Positions 42,393 through 51,296 of a stretch of DNA of 64,000 nucleotides are shown in pieces. The DNA lies in NCBI GenBank assembly GCA_934339365.1, contig CAKRHW010000002.1, positions 124,001-188,000 on the forward strand, read 5' to 3'. Position 1 is the first letter of the stretch; the number at the start of each line of letters is the position of its first letter. The notes below the pieces were generated by a model that was not told where the DNA came from, did not search any database, and saw nothing but the letters and a program-made list of their open reading frames with translations. This DNA comes from an uncultured Lachnospiraceae bacterium (GTDB taxonomy: Bacteria; Bacillota; Clostridia; Lachnospirales; Lachnospiraceae). Made by a program: the position numbers and the translations under genes.

Positions 42393-45300
42393 AATGGACG
42401 AAACAGCAGCAAGAAGTGATTGATGTAAAAAATCGAGAAGTTCTTGTCTCTGCAGCAGCAGGTTCCGGTAAAACGGCCGTTTTAGTAGAACATATTATTC
42501 AAAAAGTGATAAATAAGAAAGATCCGATTGATATTGATGAACTGTTAGTGGTTACTTTTACCAATGCTGCAGCAGCAGAAATGAGAGAACGAATCCGAAA
42601 AGCGATTGAGAAAAAGGCGGAGGAATGCTTTGATGATGCTCATATTCAGAAACAGCTGACTTATATTCACCAGGCAAAGATTACAACAATCCATAGTTTT
42701 TGTCTGGATTTAATAAAAGAACATTTTGATCAGATTGAATTAGACCCGTCTTTTCGTATTGGAGATGAAGGAGAATTAAAGTTATTAAAAGCAGATCTTG
42801 TAAAAGAAATGTTAGAAGATTTCTATGAACAGAATCAGAGTGATTTTATTACATTTGTAGAGTCTTATACAACCAAAAATGACACGAATTTAGAAGAAAT
42901 GATTCTAAAAATTTACGAATACAGCAGAAGCTACCCGGATGTGAATGCGTGGATGCAAAAATGTTTAAAAAATTATGAGTCTGCCGAACCAATGGATTCT
43001 TTAGAATGGATGCAGTATCTTTACATGCTGATACAAAAATATTCCGATGAATTAGAATTTTATTACCGCGATATCATAAGTCAAAAAGACAGATATCCCG
43101 GTGCAGCAGGGTATATGGCTGCAATAGAAAATGACTATTTTATGTTATGCGAATTAAAAAAAGCAAAAACTTATGAAGAAAAAAGAAAAATCTTAAAAGC
43201 ATATACACCTGTATCATTAAAAAAATGTAAAAACGATGTTCCAGACGAATATGTGAAATATATGAAAACAATTCGTGATTATGGAAAAACCTTTCTTAAT
43301 GAATTAAAGGATAAATATTTTTCGCAGGCACAGGAAGAACTTCTTTGGGATTTAAAGATTACAAAGGCAAGATTTGAGACATTAATGCAGTTAGTTGCAG
43401 AATTTTCGAAACGTTATCAAAATGAAAAAAAGGATAAAAATATTTTAGATTTCAATGATTTAGAACATTATGCATTACAGATTCTTGTAAAAGAAGATGA
43501 TAAAGGAAATTTTATGCCTACAGATGTTGCAAAAGAATTATCGGAACAGTTTAAAGAAATTATGATTGATGAATATCAGGACAGTAATTTGGTTCAGGAA
43601 ACAATACTTCGTTCTATTTCAAAAGAAAGTAAGGGAACACCAAATATTTTTATGGTAGGAGATGTAAAACAAAGTATTTACAAATTCCGCTTAGCAAGGC
43701 CGGAATTATTTATGGATAAATATCAAAGATATGAAACATTGCCAAGTGACAGTAAATATATTAAAATTATGCTTGACCGTAATTTTAGAAGCAGGTCCTG
43801 TGTACTTGAAAGTATTAATGAAATATTTTATAAAATCATGCGAAAAGATTTAGGAAATATAGAATATGATAAGGCAAATGCACTTTATCCGGGTGCAGAT
43901 TATCCTGTTCCTCCCCAAAATCAGAATCAAAAAACGGAATTCATTATTTATAATCAAAAAGAGGATAAAAATGAGGACGTTGATGCTTCTGATGATCAGA
44001 AAGACTATCGGGCAACTGAATTAGAAGCATATTTAACGGCACAAAAAATAAAGGAACTGACCAATTCTGAAAATGGATTTCAGGTCTGGGATAAAGAACA
44101 AAATTGTTACAGGACAGCAAAGTATCAGGATATTGTTATTTTATTTCGATCTTTAAAAGGAACCGGAGATATTTTTACAGAGGTTTTAATGTGCGAAGGA
44201 ATTCCAGCCTATTGCGAAACAAGTGTAGGGTATTTTAATAGTATTGAAATTACCTGGTTATTAAATTTTCTGTCAATTATTGATAATCCACTGCAAGATA
44301 TAGAATTTGTATCTGTGCTGCGCTCTCCTTTTGTAAATATAAGTAATACTGAACTTGCAATGATTAAATCACAAACAGGTGAACAGGAATACTGGATGGA
44401 TCGAATCAGTGAGTATATAGAAAGAAATGAGGATGAACTACAGATAAAATTAAAAAGTTTTTCTGAAATCTTAAAAAAATATCGATTCATGGTTCCATAT
44501 ACATCAATATATGATATAATTTCAAAGATTGTGGATGAAACCAATTATTATAATTATGTTCTGGCTATGCCGGCAGGAAAGAAAAGAGCAGGAAATATTG
44601 ATATTTTAAAGCAAAAAGCGATTGAATACGAAGGAACGAGTTATGTTGGCTTGTTTAATTTTATTCGCTATATTGAAAAACTGAAAAAATATGATGTTGA
44701 TTTTGGCGAAGCCAAAACAGTAGGTGAAAATGATAATACCATCCGTATTATGAGCATTCACAAAAGCAAAGGATTAGAATTTCCAATTGTAATTATGCCG
44801 GCATTAGAAAAAAGATTCAATCAAATGGATAAAAATGGTGAAAGTGTTTTTGAACCTGACTTAGGAATCGGGCTTGAAATGAGGGATCCAAAGAGTCGAA
44901 TTAAGAATGAAACTTTATTGCAAAAAGTAATCCGTAAAAAAATTACGATAGAAGATTTAGGAGAACAGCTGCGTATTTTATATGTTGCCATGACACGTGC
45001 AAAAGAAAAACTAATTATGATAGGTGCAGTTTCAGATGCAGAGAAAAAGGTACAGGAATGGAGTATCAGCAGACAGATGAAAAATCAGGAATTACCGTTT
45101 TTCCTGTTATCTTCTGTGAACAATTTTCTAGACTGGATTGGTTATGTCTGTGTTGGATTAGACTGCAAAGAAACAACTTTCCGAATGGTTTCTAAGAAAG
45201 ATTTTGTCATCACAGAACAAAAAAATACAGTGCAGAAGGAACAGCTAAAACAAAATTTATTACATCCGGATGTAGAAGATATGTTTGATGATAAGATCAA

Positions 45301-45997
45301 TCAAAAAATAATACAGGCACTGGAGTATTCGTATCCTTATTACACAGATATTGGTGCTGCCTATAGTGTCAGTGATATTAAAAAAGAACATTTAGAAGAA
45401 GAGATGCCACTTGTTTTGCAAGAGGATAAGAAATTAGATATTGTACCTGAGTTTATAGAGAAAAAAGAAAAAATACTGACTGGTGCAGAATTAGGAACCA
45501 TTTATCACCGTATTTTTGAAATGTATGACTTAAAAAATGGAATTGGCACTTCTTATGAACAGCAAAAACAATTACTTGAACAGATGGTTTTACAAAAAAA
45601 GATTTCAAAAGAGATGATGGATGCAGTTTCAATAAAGAAACTAGAAGCATTTGGAAATTCGTCATTAGCAAAAAGAATGGAGGCTGCTGAAGAAAAGGAA
45701 TTACTATTTAGGGAGAAACAGTTTTTAATCGGTATTTCAGCTAAGGAATTAAATGAAAAATATCCAGAAGAGGAAACTGTTTTAGTACAAGGAGTGATTG
45801 ACGTTTATTTTGAAGAAAACGGCGATATTATATTAGCAGATTATAAAACCGATAAGGTTTTGAATTTAGATGAACTGGTAAAACGTTATCAGATTCAGCT
45901 AGAGTACTACAAAGAAGCATTAGAGAGAATGACGAATAAAAAAGTAAAAGAAAAAATTATTTATTCTACTTATCTCGAGGATGAGATTAGTTTCTGA
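42383..45997 (+). CDS. addA: ATP-dependent helicase/nuclease subunit A
   Basis: This 1204-residue SF1 helicase-nuclease has Walker A SAAAGSGKTAVL (about 23-34), motif Ia TFTNAAAAEMRERI, motif II IMIDEYQDSN (about 392), motif IV/V MSIHKSKGLEFPIV (about 793) and motif VI LRILYVAMTRAKEK (about 870). The C-terminal nuclease signature ILADYKTDKV (about residue 1150) is also present. Length is normal. With addB it forms the RecBCD-equivalent of Firmicutes. Start overlaps addB, implying fixed stoichiometry. Confidence 0.95.
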   Translation: MAVKWTKQQQEVIDVKNREVLVSAAAGSGKTAVLVEHIIQKVINKKDPIDIDELLVVTFTNAAAAEMRERIRKAIEKKAEECFDDAHIQKQLTYIHQAKITTIHSFCLDLIKEHFDQIELDPSFRIGDEGELKLLKADLVKEMLEDFYEQNQSDFITFVESYTTKNDTNLEEMILKIYEYSRSYPDVNAWMQKCLKNYESAEPMDSLEWMQYLYMLIQKYSDELEFYYRDIISQKDRYPGAAGYMAAIENDYFMLCELKKAKTYEEKRKILKAYTPVSLKKCKNDVPDEYVKYMKTIRDYGKTFLNELKDKYFSQAQEELLWDLKITKARFETLMQLVAEFSKRYQNEKKDKNILDFNDLEHYALQILVKEDDKGNFMPTDVAKELSEQFKEIMIDEYQDSNLVQETILRSISKESKGTPNIFMVGDVKQSIYKFRLARPELFMDKYQRYETLPSDSKYIKIMLDRNFRSRSCVLESINEIFYKIMRKDLGNIEYDKANALYPGADYPVPPQNQNQKTEFIIYNQKEDKNEDVDASDDQKDYRATELEAYLTAQKIKELTNSENGFQVWDKEQNCYRTAKYQDIVILFRSLKGTGDIFTEVLMCEGIPAYCETSVGYFNSIEITWLLNFLSIIDNPLQDIEFVSVLRSPFVNISNTELAMIKSQTGEQEYWMDRISEYIERNEDELQIKLKSFSEILKKYRFMVPYTSIYDIISKIVDETNYYNYVLAMPAGKKRAGNIDILKQKAIEYEGTSYVGLFNFIRYIEKLKKYDVDFGEAKTVGENDNTIRIMSIHKSKGLEFPIVIMPALEKRFNQMDKNGESVFEPDLGIGLEMRDPKSRIKNETLLQKVIRKKITIEDLGEQLRILYVAMTRAKEKLIMIGAVSDAEKKVQEWSISRQMKNQELPFFLLSSVNNFLDWIGYVCVGLDCKETTFRMVSKKDFVITEQKNTVQKEQLKQNLLHPDVEDMFDDKINQKIIQALEYSYPYYTDIGAAYSVSDIKKEHLEEEMPLVLQEDKKLDIVPEFIEKKEKILTGAELGTIYHRIFEMYDLKNGIGTSYEQQKQLLEQMVLQKKISKEMMDAVSIKKLEAFGNSSLAKRMEAAEEKELLFREKQFLIGISAKELNEKYPEEETVLVQGVIDVYFEENGDIILADYKTDKVLNLDELVKRYQIQLEYYKEALERMTNKKVKEKIIYSTYLEDEISF

Positions 45998-46020
45998 TAA
46001 ATAAGAAAGTGAGGAACATT

Positions 46021-47064
46021 ATGATTTTTCCAAAATGGATTCGACAGGGAGACATGATTGGAGTGACTGCTCCTTCAGATGGAGTAACAAATCCTTTAGA
46101 TATAAAACGTTTTGAAAATGGAAAAAGAAAAATCGAAGAACATGGAAATCCTGTTGTTTTTACTGACAATGTCTTTCAGTCAATTGAGGGAGGACCAAGC
46201 AGCAGTGGAATAGAACGGGGAGAACAATTAAATCAATTATTAAAGGATGAAAGAGTTCGTGCAATTTATTCTGCAAAAGGTGGAAATTACTTAGTGGAAA
46301 TGCTTCCATATGTTGATTTTGAAGAACTTGTAAAAAATCCAAAATGGATACAGGGTTATTCTGATAACACAGGTCTGTTATATACAATTACAACGAAATA
46401 TGATGTGGCAACCGCATATGGTTGTAATTTTGGAGATTACGGGATGAATCAGTGGGATGAAAGCGTTATACAAAATTATAGGCTGCTCCATGGTCTGTCA
46501 GATGGCTGCCAGGGATTTTCTATGTATCAGGATGGCTTTGGACCAGACAGAATAACCGGATTAGAAGGATACAGTTGTGATAAACCATCACAATGGGTCA
46601 ATGGAAGAGATGAAAAGAAAATAAAGATGACAGGACGTTTGATTGGTGGATGTGCGGATGTTTTGTTTTTTATAAATGGAACAAAATATGATGGAACTTT
46701 ATCATTTATTGAAAAATATAAAAAAGACGGAATTATCTGGTATCTTGAATCTTTTAGCTGTAATGCAGATGATCTGCTTATGAATCTCTGGCATTTAAAA
46801 GAATTAGGATGGTTTCAATATGCAAAAGGATTTGTCTTTGGCCGTCCGATGTTTTTTGAATCTTATGGTGGAAAAACATACGAAAGTACTGTATTATATG
46901 TACTAGGTGATTTAAATGTACCAATTATATTTAATGCAGATATTGGGCATAAGGGACCGCAGATTACAATGATCAATGGTGCAATTGCAACTGTTGAATC
47001 AGAGAATGGAAAAGGAATTGTCCGGTATCATTTAAAGAAACGTAAAGTAGCAAAAAAAGAGTAA
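46021..47064 (+). CDS. S66 family LD-carboxypeptidase (MccF/LdcA-like)
   Basis: This 347-residue protein has the S66 serine-peptidase pattern: nucleophile Ser in GYSDNTGLL (about 110), Glu in WYLESFSCNADDL (about 240) and His in ADIGHKGPQ (about 305). Family members either trim D-Ala from cell-wall tetrapeptides (LdcA) or cleave microcin C-type peptide-nucleotides (MccF); the length and Trp/Phe-rich middle favour the MccF-like branch. Start is set at the ATG at 46021, with GAGG 6 bases upstream. It lies 23 bases after addA and may be read through from it. Confidence 0.85.
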   Translation: MIFPKWIRQGDMIGVTAPSDGVTNPLDIKRFENGKRKIEEHGNPVVFTDNVFQSIEGGPSSSGIERGEQLNQLLKDERVRAIYSAKGGNYLVEMLPYVDFEELVKNPKWIQGYSDNTGLLYTITTKYDVATAYGCNFGDYGMNQWDESVIQNYRLLHGLSDGCQGFSMYQDGFGPDRITGLEGYSCDKPSQWVNGRDEKKIKMTGRLIGGCADVLFFINGTKYDGTLSFIEKYKKDGIIWYLESFSCNADDLLMNLWHLKELGWFQYAKGFVFGRPMFFESYGGKTYESTVLYVLGDLNVPIIFNADIGHKGPQITMINGAIATVESENGKGIVRYHLKKRKVAKKE

Positions 47065-47131
47065 AGGGTATTATATTTTTAGAACAAATAAGCAATAATA
47101 AAAATAAAAGAGAGAAACAAGGAGGCATAAC

Positions 47132-48067
47132 GTGAAGAAAAGATTTTTAACAAAAGGAATTTGTCTGGTACTTTCAACAGGAATGATATTATCTATGGCC
47201 GGATGTGGTAAAAAGGACAATCAGTCAGACACACAGGAATCTACAATGGTAAAAGAAAGCACAATGGCTGCAAATAATGATGTAAAAGAAACAACGACAG
47301 AGGCAACAACAAAAGCTGATGAACCTACTTCAAGAAAGGGAACAAAAATCCTTTCGATGCAGGAAATTCAGGCCTTGGATAATACACGTGTGAACTGGGG
47401 AAGTGGCGGTGAAACAGACGAAAATAATGTTCCAATCGGATGCAACATGTATCAGGAAAAATACGGAAAATACAATGCAGATTTTGTACGTGAAAAAAAG
47501 GGAAAAAAGATTTTTTTAACCTTTGATGAAGGATACGAAAATGGATATACAAGTAAAATATTAGATACTTTAAAGGAAAAGAATGTAAAAGCTGTATTTT
47601 TTGTAACTATGCCTTATGTCAAAGAACAGCCAAAGTTAATAAAGAGAATGATTAAGGAAGGGCATATTGTCGGAAGTCATAGTGTGACACATCCAAGCAA
47701 TGGTATGGTATCACTTTCTTTAAAAGAACAACAGAATGAAATGAATAAACTTCATGATTATGTTTCAAAGAAATTTGATGGATATGATATGAAGTTGTTC
47801 CGCTATCCTGCAGGAATTTTTAGTACCCAGTCATTAGCTTTGATGCAAAGTTTAGGATATACAAGTGTATTCTGGAGTTTTGCATATTACGATTATGATG
47901 TAAATAATCAGTTAGATCATGCAACAGCATTAAAAAAGATAGAATCTAGTTTACATCCAGGTGGAATCTTTTTATTACATGCAGTATCAAAGACAAATGC
48001 AGAGATTTTAGGACAGTTAATCGATGATATCAGACAAAAGGGATATAAGATTGAACGATATTATTAA
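47132..48067 (+). CDS. Lipoprotein polysaccharide deacetylase, PdaA-like
   Basis: This 311-residue protein has a lipoprotein signal peptide with lipobox LSMAGC (Cys at about 26), a Thr/Glu-rich linker (about 30-75), then a NodB-type deacetylase domain (about 115-305). The metal/base motif reads TFDEGYENGYT, as in PdaA (TFDNGYENGYT) and not the usual TFDDGP. HSVTH supplies the two metal His, and RYPAG and LLHAV follow. PdaA makes muramic delta-lactam in spore cortex, so a sporulation role is likely, although PdaA itself is not a lipoprotein. GTG start with AAGGAGG six bases upstream. Confidence 0.85.
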   Translation: MKKRFLTKGICLVLSTGMILSMAGCGKKDNQSDTQESTMVKESTMAANNDVKETTTEATTKADEPTSRKGTKILSMQEIQALDNTRVNWGSGGETDENNVPIGCNMYQEKYGKYNADFVREKKGKKIFLTFDEGYENGYTSKILDTLKEKNVKAVFFVTMPYVKEQPKLIKRMIKEGHIVGSHSVTHPSNGMVSLSLKEQQNEMNKLHDYVSKKFDGYDMKLFRYPAGIFSTQSLALMQSLGYTSVFWSFAYYDYDVNNQLDHATALKKIESSLHPGGIFLLHAVSKTNAEILGQLIDDIRQKGYKIERYY

Positions 48068-48101
48068 TGAAAGAAATCATGATAAAAAGTGAATTTATGA
48101 G

Positions 48102-48130
48102 GAATAGTTTAAAAGAAGTTCCATAATATA
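48102..48130 (+). promoter_or_regulatory. Possible sigma-E-type sporulation promoter of the first S8 protease
   Basis: GAATAGT (48102-48108; six of seven to KMATATT) is followed after 13 bases by CATAATATA (48122-48130), resembling the CATA-type -10 of mother-cell sigma factors. It lies 31 bases before the ATG. No good sigma-A -35 is present. Confidence 0.4.
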
Positions 48131-48161
48131 TAATAAATCATAGTTACACCGGAGTGTTTTT

Positions 48162-49811
48162 ATGGCAAGTGAGAAGATAGAAAATGTTTTAAATTTATCT
48201 CTGCAGGCTACACAAAAAGAGCGGGAAAAATCATATGATTTAGATGTGGGATATGATGCAGAAAAAAACACATGGAAATTAATTATCCGTCATGATGACA
48301 GATTAAGAAATCTGTATGAACAGGATACTTATTGGCAGAGATTAAAAAGTATGGGATTAAAAATTCAGTTTTTAAGTAACAATTATGCGATTATTACGAC
48401 AAGGGAAACATTAATTCAGGAGCTTGCAGAACAAGAGACGATTATATATATGGAAAAGCCAAAATCTTTATATTTCCAAGTAACAGACGCGGTAAATGAT
48501 GCATGTATTACACCACTTCAAACGAACCAGTCATTTGAATTGCGAGGAAAAGGTGTACTGATTGGTATTATTGACAGTGGTGTGGATCAAAACCATCCTG
48601 TTTTTCAAAGAGCAGATGGGAGCAGTAAGATTTTGCGATATATTGTACAGGATCAGATAAAAGAAGGACAAAACAATCAGGAAGCAACGGATGTATCAGG
48701 ACATGGTACGGCCGTTGCTTCTATTATTGCCACAATTGCTTCAGAAAGTGATCTGCTTATTGTCCGGTTAGGGGAAGATAAAAGAAATGCATATCCAAGA
48801 ACAACAGAGTTGATGGAAGCATTAGATTCGGTTGTAAAGATTGCACAAAAACTTCAACGACCGCTTGCCATTAATTTAAGCTTTGGAAATAATTATGGTT
48901 CTCATGACGGGCAAAGTCTTTTAGAAACCTATATAGACAGTCTTTCTAATATCTGGAAAATATCGATTGCTGTTGGATCTGGAAATGAAGGTTTAGGGAA
49001 TAATCATGCAAGAATTCATTTAAACGATCAGGAGGAGTTTTTGGTAGAGTTTGAAGTCGGTGAAAACCTTTCATCTATTAATTTGCAGATATGGAAACTA
49101 TATCAGGATAATATGGAAATAGAACTTATTTCTCCAAGTGGAAAAAGCAGCGGGAAACTGAGAAAAGAAGCAATGGCAATGAGATATTCATTAGGTGAAA
49201 CACAATTGCTTGTTTTTTATGGAACACCGGTACCATATAGTATGAACCAGGAAATTTATCTGGAATTTCTTCCTAATGGAACATATTTAGAAGCAGGAAT
49301 CTGGTCTGTCCGTTTTTTGCCGGTTCAAATTACAGTTGGACAGATTGATTTGTGGCTTCCGGTTTCTGGAGTTATAGGAAAAAATTCTGGATTTTTAATT
49401 CCAAGCCCAGAAACAACATTAACCATTCCATCTACTTCTAAGAATGTGATTACAGTCGGGGCATATGATCAGACAAGAAATGTATATGCTAATTTTTCGG
49501 GAAGGGGTTATACAAGATTAACCAATCAGATAAAACCAGATTTAGTTGCACCGGGTGTTGGAATTACGACGGCAAAAGCAGGAGGGGGATATCAAAAGCA
49601 AAGTGGCACTTCTTTTGCCACACCATTTGTTACAGCATCAGCAGCATTACTTATGGAATGGGGAATTATAAGAAAAAATGATCCTTATCTCTATGGAGAA
49701 AAATTAAAGGCATCTTTGATTTATGGTTGTAAGCCTCTTATTGGAGAAACAGTTCCATCTCCGAAAACAGGGTGGGGGACTTTATGTCTTAATCAGTCAC
49801 TGATAAAATAA
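48162..49811 (+). CDS. S8 family subtilisin-like protease, Csp-like
   Basis: This 549-residue protein has a prodomain-like N-terminus (about 1-125) and a subtilisin domain with a complete triad: Asp138 in IGIIDSGVD, His181 in SGHGTAVAS, and Ser at about 484 in SGTSFATP. An insert of about 170 residues between His and Ser (about 290-440, beta-rich) fits the jelly-roll domain of clostridial Csp proteases. Csp enzymes activate the cortex-lytic SleC during germination. No signal peptide is seen, as in Csp. Here all three catalytic residues are intact, unlike CspC/CspA of C. difficile. Role in germination is inference. Confidence 0.85.
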   Translation: MASEKIENVLNLSLQATQKEREKSYDLDVGYDAEKNTWKLIIRHDDRLRNLYEQDTYWQRLKSMGLKIQFLSNNYAIITTRETLIQELAEQETIIYMEKPKSLYFQVTDAVNDACITPLQTNQSFELRGKGVLIGIIDSGVDQNHPVFQRADGSSKILRYIVQDQIKEGQNNQEATDVSGHGTAVASIIATIASESDLLIVRLGEDKRNAYPRTTELMEALDSVVKIAQKLQRPLAINLSFGNNYGSHDGQSLLETYIDSLSNIWKISIAVGSGNEGLGNNHARIHLNDQEEFLVEFEVGENLSSINLQIWKLYQDNMEIELISPSGKSSGKLRKEAMAMRYSLGETQLLVFYGTPVPYSMNQEIYLEFLPNGTYLEAGIWSVRFLPVQITVGQIDLWLPVSGVIGKNSGFLIPSPETTLTIPSTSKNVITVGAYDQTRNVYANFSGRGYTRLTNQIKPDLVAPGVGITTAKAGGGYQKQSGTSFATPFVTASAALLMEWGIIRKNDPYLYGEKLKASLIYGCKPLIGETVPSPKTGWGTLCLNQSLIK

Positions 49812-49813
49812 GA

Positions 49814-49866
49814 ACCAGGCTGAGCATAGAAAGATAATTTTTATGCAACAGCCTGGTCTTTTTTTA
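49814..49866. terminator. Bidirectional terminator after the first S8 protease
   Basis: A stem ACCAGGCTG (49814-49822) with CAGCCTGGT (49849-49857), plus the inner GCATA/TATGC, is followed by T-rich TCTTTTTTTATT. It also faces the end of the minus-strand cassette. Confidence 0.8.
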
Positions 49867-50157
49867 TTAAGAGGAACTCTTTTTCTTAGAAGCAATCATT
49901 TTGGATAATTTTTTTATGGTATCGATTTTTTTCTTTTCTTCGTCATTCATTCTTTCCTTTAAAACGGACAGGATTAAATCGGTTTCCGGGTCTGTAAATA
50001 CAATTCCCTGTGATGCTGCTTTGCTTGAAGCGGATAAGAAAAATGGAATTAATTCTTTTGGGGTTAATTTTTGAGATTGTGTTACTAAGTCCATTAATAG
50101 TTTTAATTTTTCTGGAGATACATCTTTTAAAATGGGATTATTTAACCAGTCATTCAT
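49867..50157 (-). CDS. Small unknown protein, last gene of the cysteine-rich cassette
   Basis: This 96-residue soluble, helical protein (NPILKDVSPEKLKLLMDLV, KLTPKELIPFFLSASSKAA) has a basic Ser/Lys tail. No family is recognised by name. It starts 8 bases inside the preceding gene with AAGGAGAGG upstream, so the two are coupled. Its LSPEK/LTPKEL-type helix pattern is similar in style to the upstream 141-residue protein, suggesting distant relatives or partners. Confidence 0.65.
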   Translation of the reverse strand: MNDWLNNPILKDVSPEKLKLLMDLVTQSQKLTPKELIPFFLSASSKAASQGIVFTDPETDLILSVLKERMNDEEKKKIDTIKKLSKMIASKKKSSS

Positions 50158-50575
50158 TTTGTTTTTCCTCTCCTTTCATATTTTGATTCATGGCAGTAAA
50201 TGTTTCAAACATTTCTTTCTGGTCAGGTGCGAGCATGTCTATCATTCCATCAAGATTTCCGCCACCAAATTCTTTCATGGTTTCCATGATGTTCATTACA
50301 TTTGTAAACATTTCAATGTTTTGAGCTGTTTTATCATCCATATAAATACGTGTCACCTGCAAAATATCAGATAAGGAAAAATGTCTTGATGAGGATATGC
50401 TACATTTATGATGATTATAATATTGCATGACTGATTGAAGTTCAAAAAATTTAATAAGAATTGCAAAAAACTTTTGTTTTTCCTCTGGTAACAGGGGAAT
50501 ACACGCTTTTAACATATGATATGTAGCGGGGGTAGTCAATTTATCAAAATCAGTCATTGGTTTATTTTCACTCAT
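50150..50575 (-). CDS. Unknown helical protein of the cysteine-rich cassette
   Basis: This 141-residue soluble, mostly helical protein is Met-rich near the end (MIDMLAPDQKEMFETFTAMNQNMKG, quoted as 118-131 and onward). The frame is open to 50755, but GGAG seven bases before the ATG at 50575 and a strong hairpin upstream favour the shorter form. No known family. It is co-transcribed with the Cys-rich protein gene and therefore plausibly part of spore-coat assembly. Confidence 0.65.
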   Translation of the reverse strand: MSENKPMTDFDKLTTPATYHMLKACIPLLPEEKQKFFAILIKFFELQSVMQYYNHHKCSISSSRHFSLSDILQVTRIYMDDKTAQNIEMFTNVMNIMETMKEFGGGNLDGMIDMLAPDQKEMFETFTAMNQNMKGEEKQNE

Positions 50576-50599
50576 ATCAGACTCCTTCTGATTAGAATT

Positions 50600-50619
50600 C
50601 TGCGGGCCGAAGCCCGCAG
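50600..50619 (-). other. Very stable UUCG-loop hairpin inside the cysteine-rich operon
   Basis: An 8-bp GC-rich stem closes on a cUUCGg tetraloop when read on the minus strand. No T-run follows, so it is not a clear terminator. It lies between the 51-residue and 141-residue genes and may protect or process the mRNA. Confidence 0.65.
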
Positions 50620-50631
50620 AGATTATGGTTC

Positions 50632-50787
50632 CTATGATGCAGGTCCTTTTTCCCCACGCTTTTGAAAGAGGAAAAGACCTAATAAAAGAATCATCATATT
50701 CACTTCTTCTGTTTCGAAAGGATGATTCGATGGAAAATACTTCTTTTTCATACAATCCATATCATAATCATAGATTGTATTATCCAT
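50632..50787 (-). CDS. Small (51-residue) protein with one hydrophobic stretch
   Basis: The ATG at 50787 comes two bases after the stop codon of the Cys-rich gene, and the frame runs 51 codons to TAG at 50632. The protein begins MDNTIYDYDMDC, has an acidic middle and a hydrophobic segment MMILLLGLFLF, and ends basic. No independent SD is visible, so it would rely on re-initiation. It fills an otherwise empty slot in a tight operon, which supports it being real; function unknown. Confidence 0.5.
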   Translation of the reverse strand: MDNTIYDYDMDCMKKKYFPSNHPFETEEVNMMILLLGLFLFQKRGEKGPAS

Positions 50788-50789
50788 AA

Positions 50790-51077
50790 TTAGCAGCCGA
50801 AGCAGCCATTACCACAGCAGCATAAGATGAGTAAGATCCAGATAATAGATTCGCATCCATTGCCATTATTGCATCCACAGCCACCATTTCCGCAGCCTCC
50901 GCATCCATTTCCACAGCCTCCGCAGCAAAGTAAGATAAGAATTAAGAAGATGCAGTTATTATCGCATCCACAGTTGTTATTTGAGCAGGAACATCCTCCG
51001 TTTCCAATACCAGGACATCCTCCACTACATTGTGATGAACAAGGGCTACCGCATTCTGTTGCTGATAAATCGCTCAT
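50790..51077 (-). CDS. Cysteine/glycine-rich protein with two hydrophobic repeats (chorion-class high-cysteine type)
   Basis: About 22 of its 95 residues are Cys, and most of the rest are Gly and Asn. Two similar modules are visible: CIFLILILLCCGGCGNGC (about 42-59) and SIIWILLILCCCGNGCFGC (about 77-95), each a short hydrophobic stretch running into clustered cysteines. This resembles 'chorion class high-cysteine' proteins annotated in Clostridia and suggests a disulfide-cross-linked structural layer, such as spore coat or exosporium. First gene of a four-gene operon with a sigma-K-like promoter. SD TGGAGG lies upstream of the ATG. Confidence 0.75.
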   Translation of the reverse strand: MSDLSATECGSPCSSQCSGGCPGIGNGGCSCSNNNCGCDNNCIFLILILLCCGGCGNGCGGCGNGGCGCNNGNGCESIIWILLILCCCGNGCFGC

Positions 51078-51105
51078 GAAAAGCCTCCATTTTTTTCTTA
51101 CACTC

Positions 51106-51132
51106 TATCCTATGTCAGAAATAAGAAAAAGT
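51106..51132 (-). promoter_or_regulatory. Sigma-K-like promoter of the cysteine-rich operon
   Basis: On the minus strand AC (51132-51131), 16 bases, then CATAGGATA (51114-51106) fits the mother-cell sigma-K pattern AC-N16-CATANNNTA. It ends 28 bases before the ATG. Confidence 0.5.
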
Positions 51133-51182
51133 TTCCAAAAGAAAAAAATTTTTTTCAATTTTTAAATGAATATATATTTTTG

Positions 51183-51209
51183 ACCTTTTATGTTTGAAAT
51201 CATAATATA
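51183..51209 (+). promoter_or_regulatory. Sigma-K-like promoter of the second S8 protease
   Basis: On the plus strand AC (51183-51184), 16 bases, then CATAATATA (51201-51209) fits AC-N16-CATANNNTA. It would leave an 80-base leader before the ATG at 51297. It is divergent from the matching element of the Cys-rich operon. Confidence 0.4.
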
Positions 51210-51296
51210 AAGAAAGAAATCTTTTCTAAGAATTGCAGATTTTAATCCAATCAGAGATTAAGAAAAGAATGAGTTAAAAAAGAGAGGCGGGAATAT

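Noticed and set aside
50576..50755. 60-residue N-terminal extension of the 141-residue cassette protein
   Set aside because: It runs through a UUCG hairpin and another plausible small gene; the ATG at 50575 has its own SD.
50827..51165. 112-codon plus-strand frame rich in Pro and Gln opposite the cysteine-rich gene
   Set aside because: It is the mirror of Gly/Cys codons on the other strand, with low-complexity sequence and no SD.
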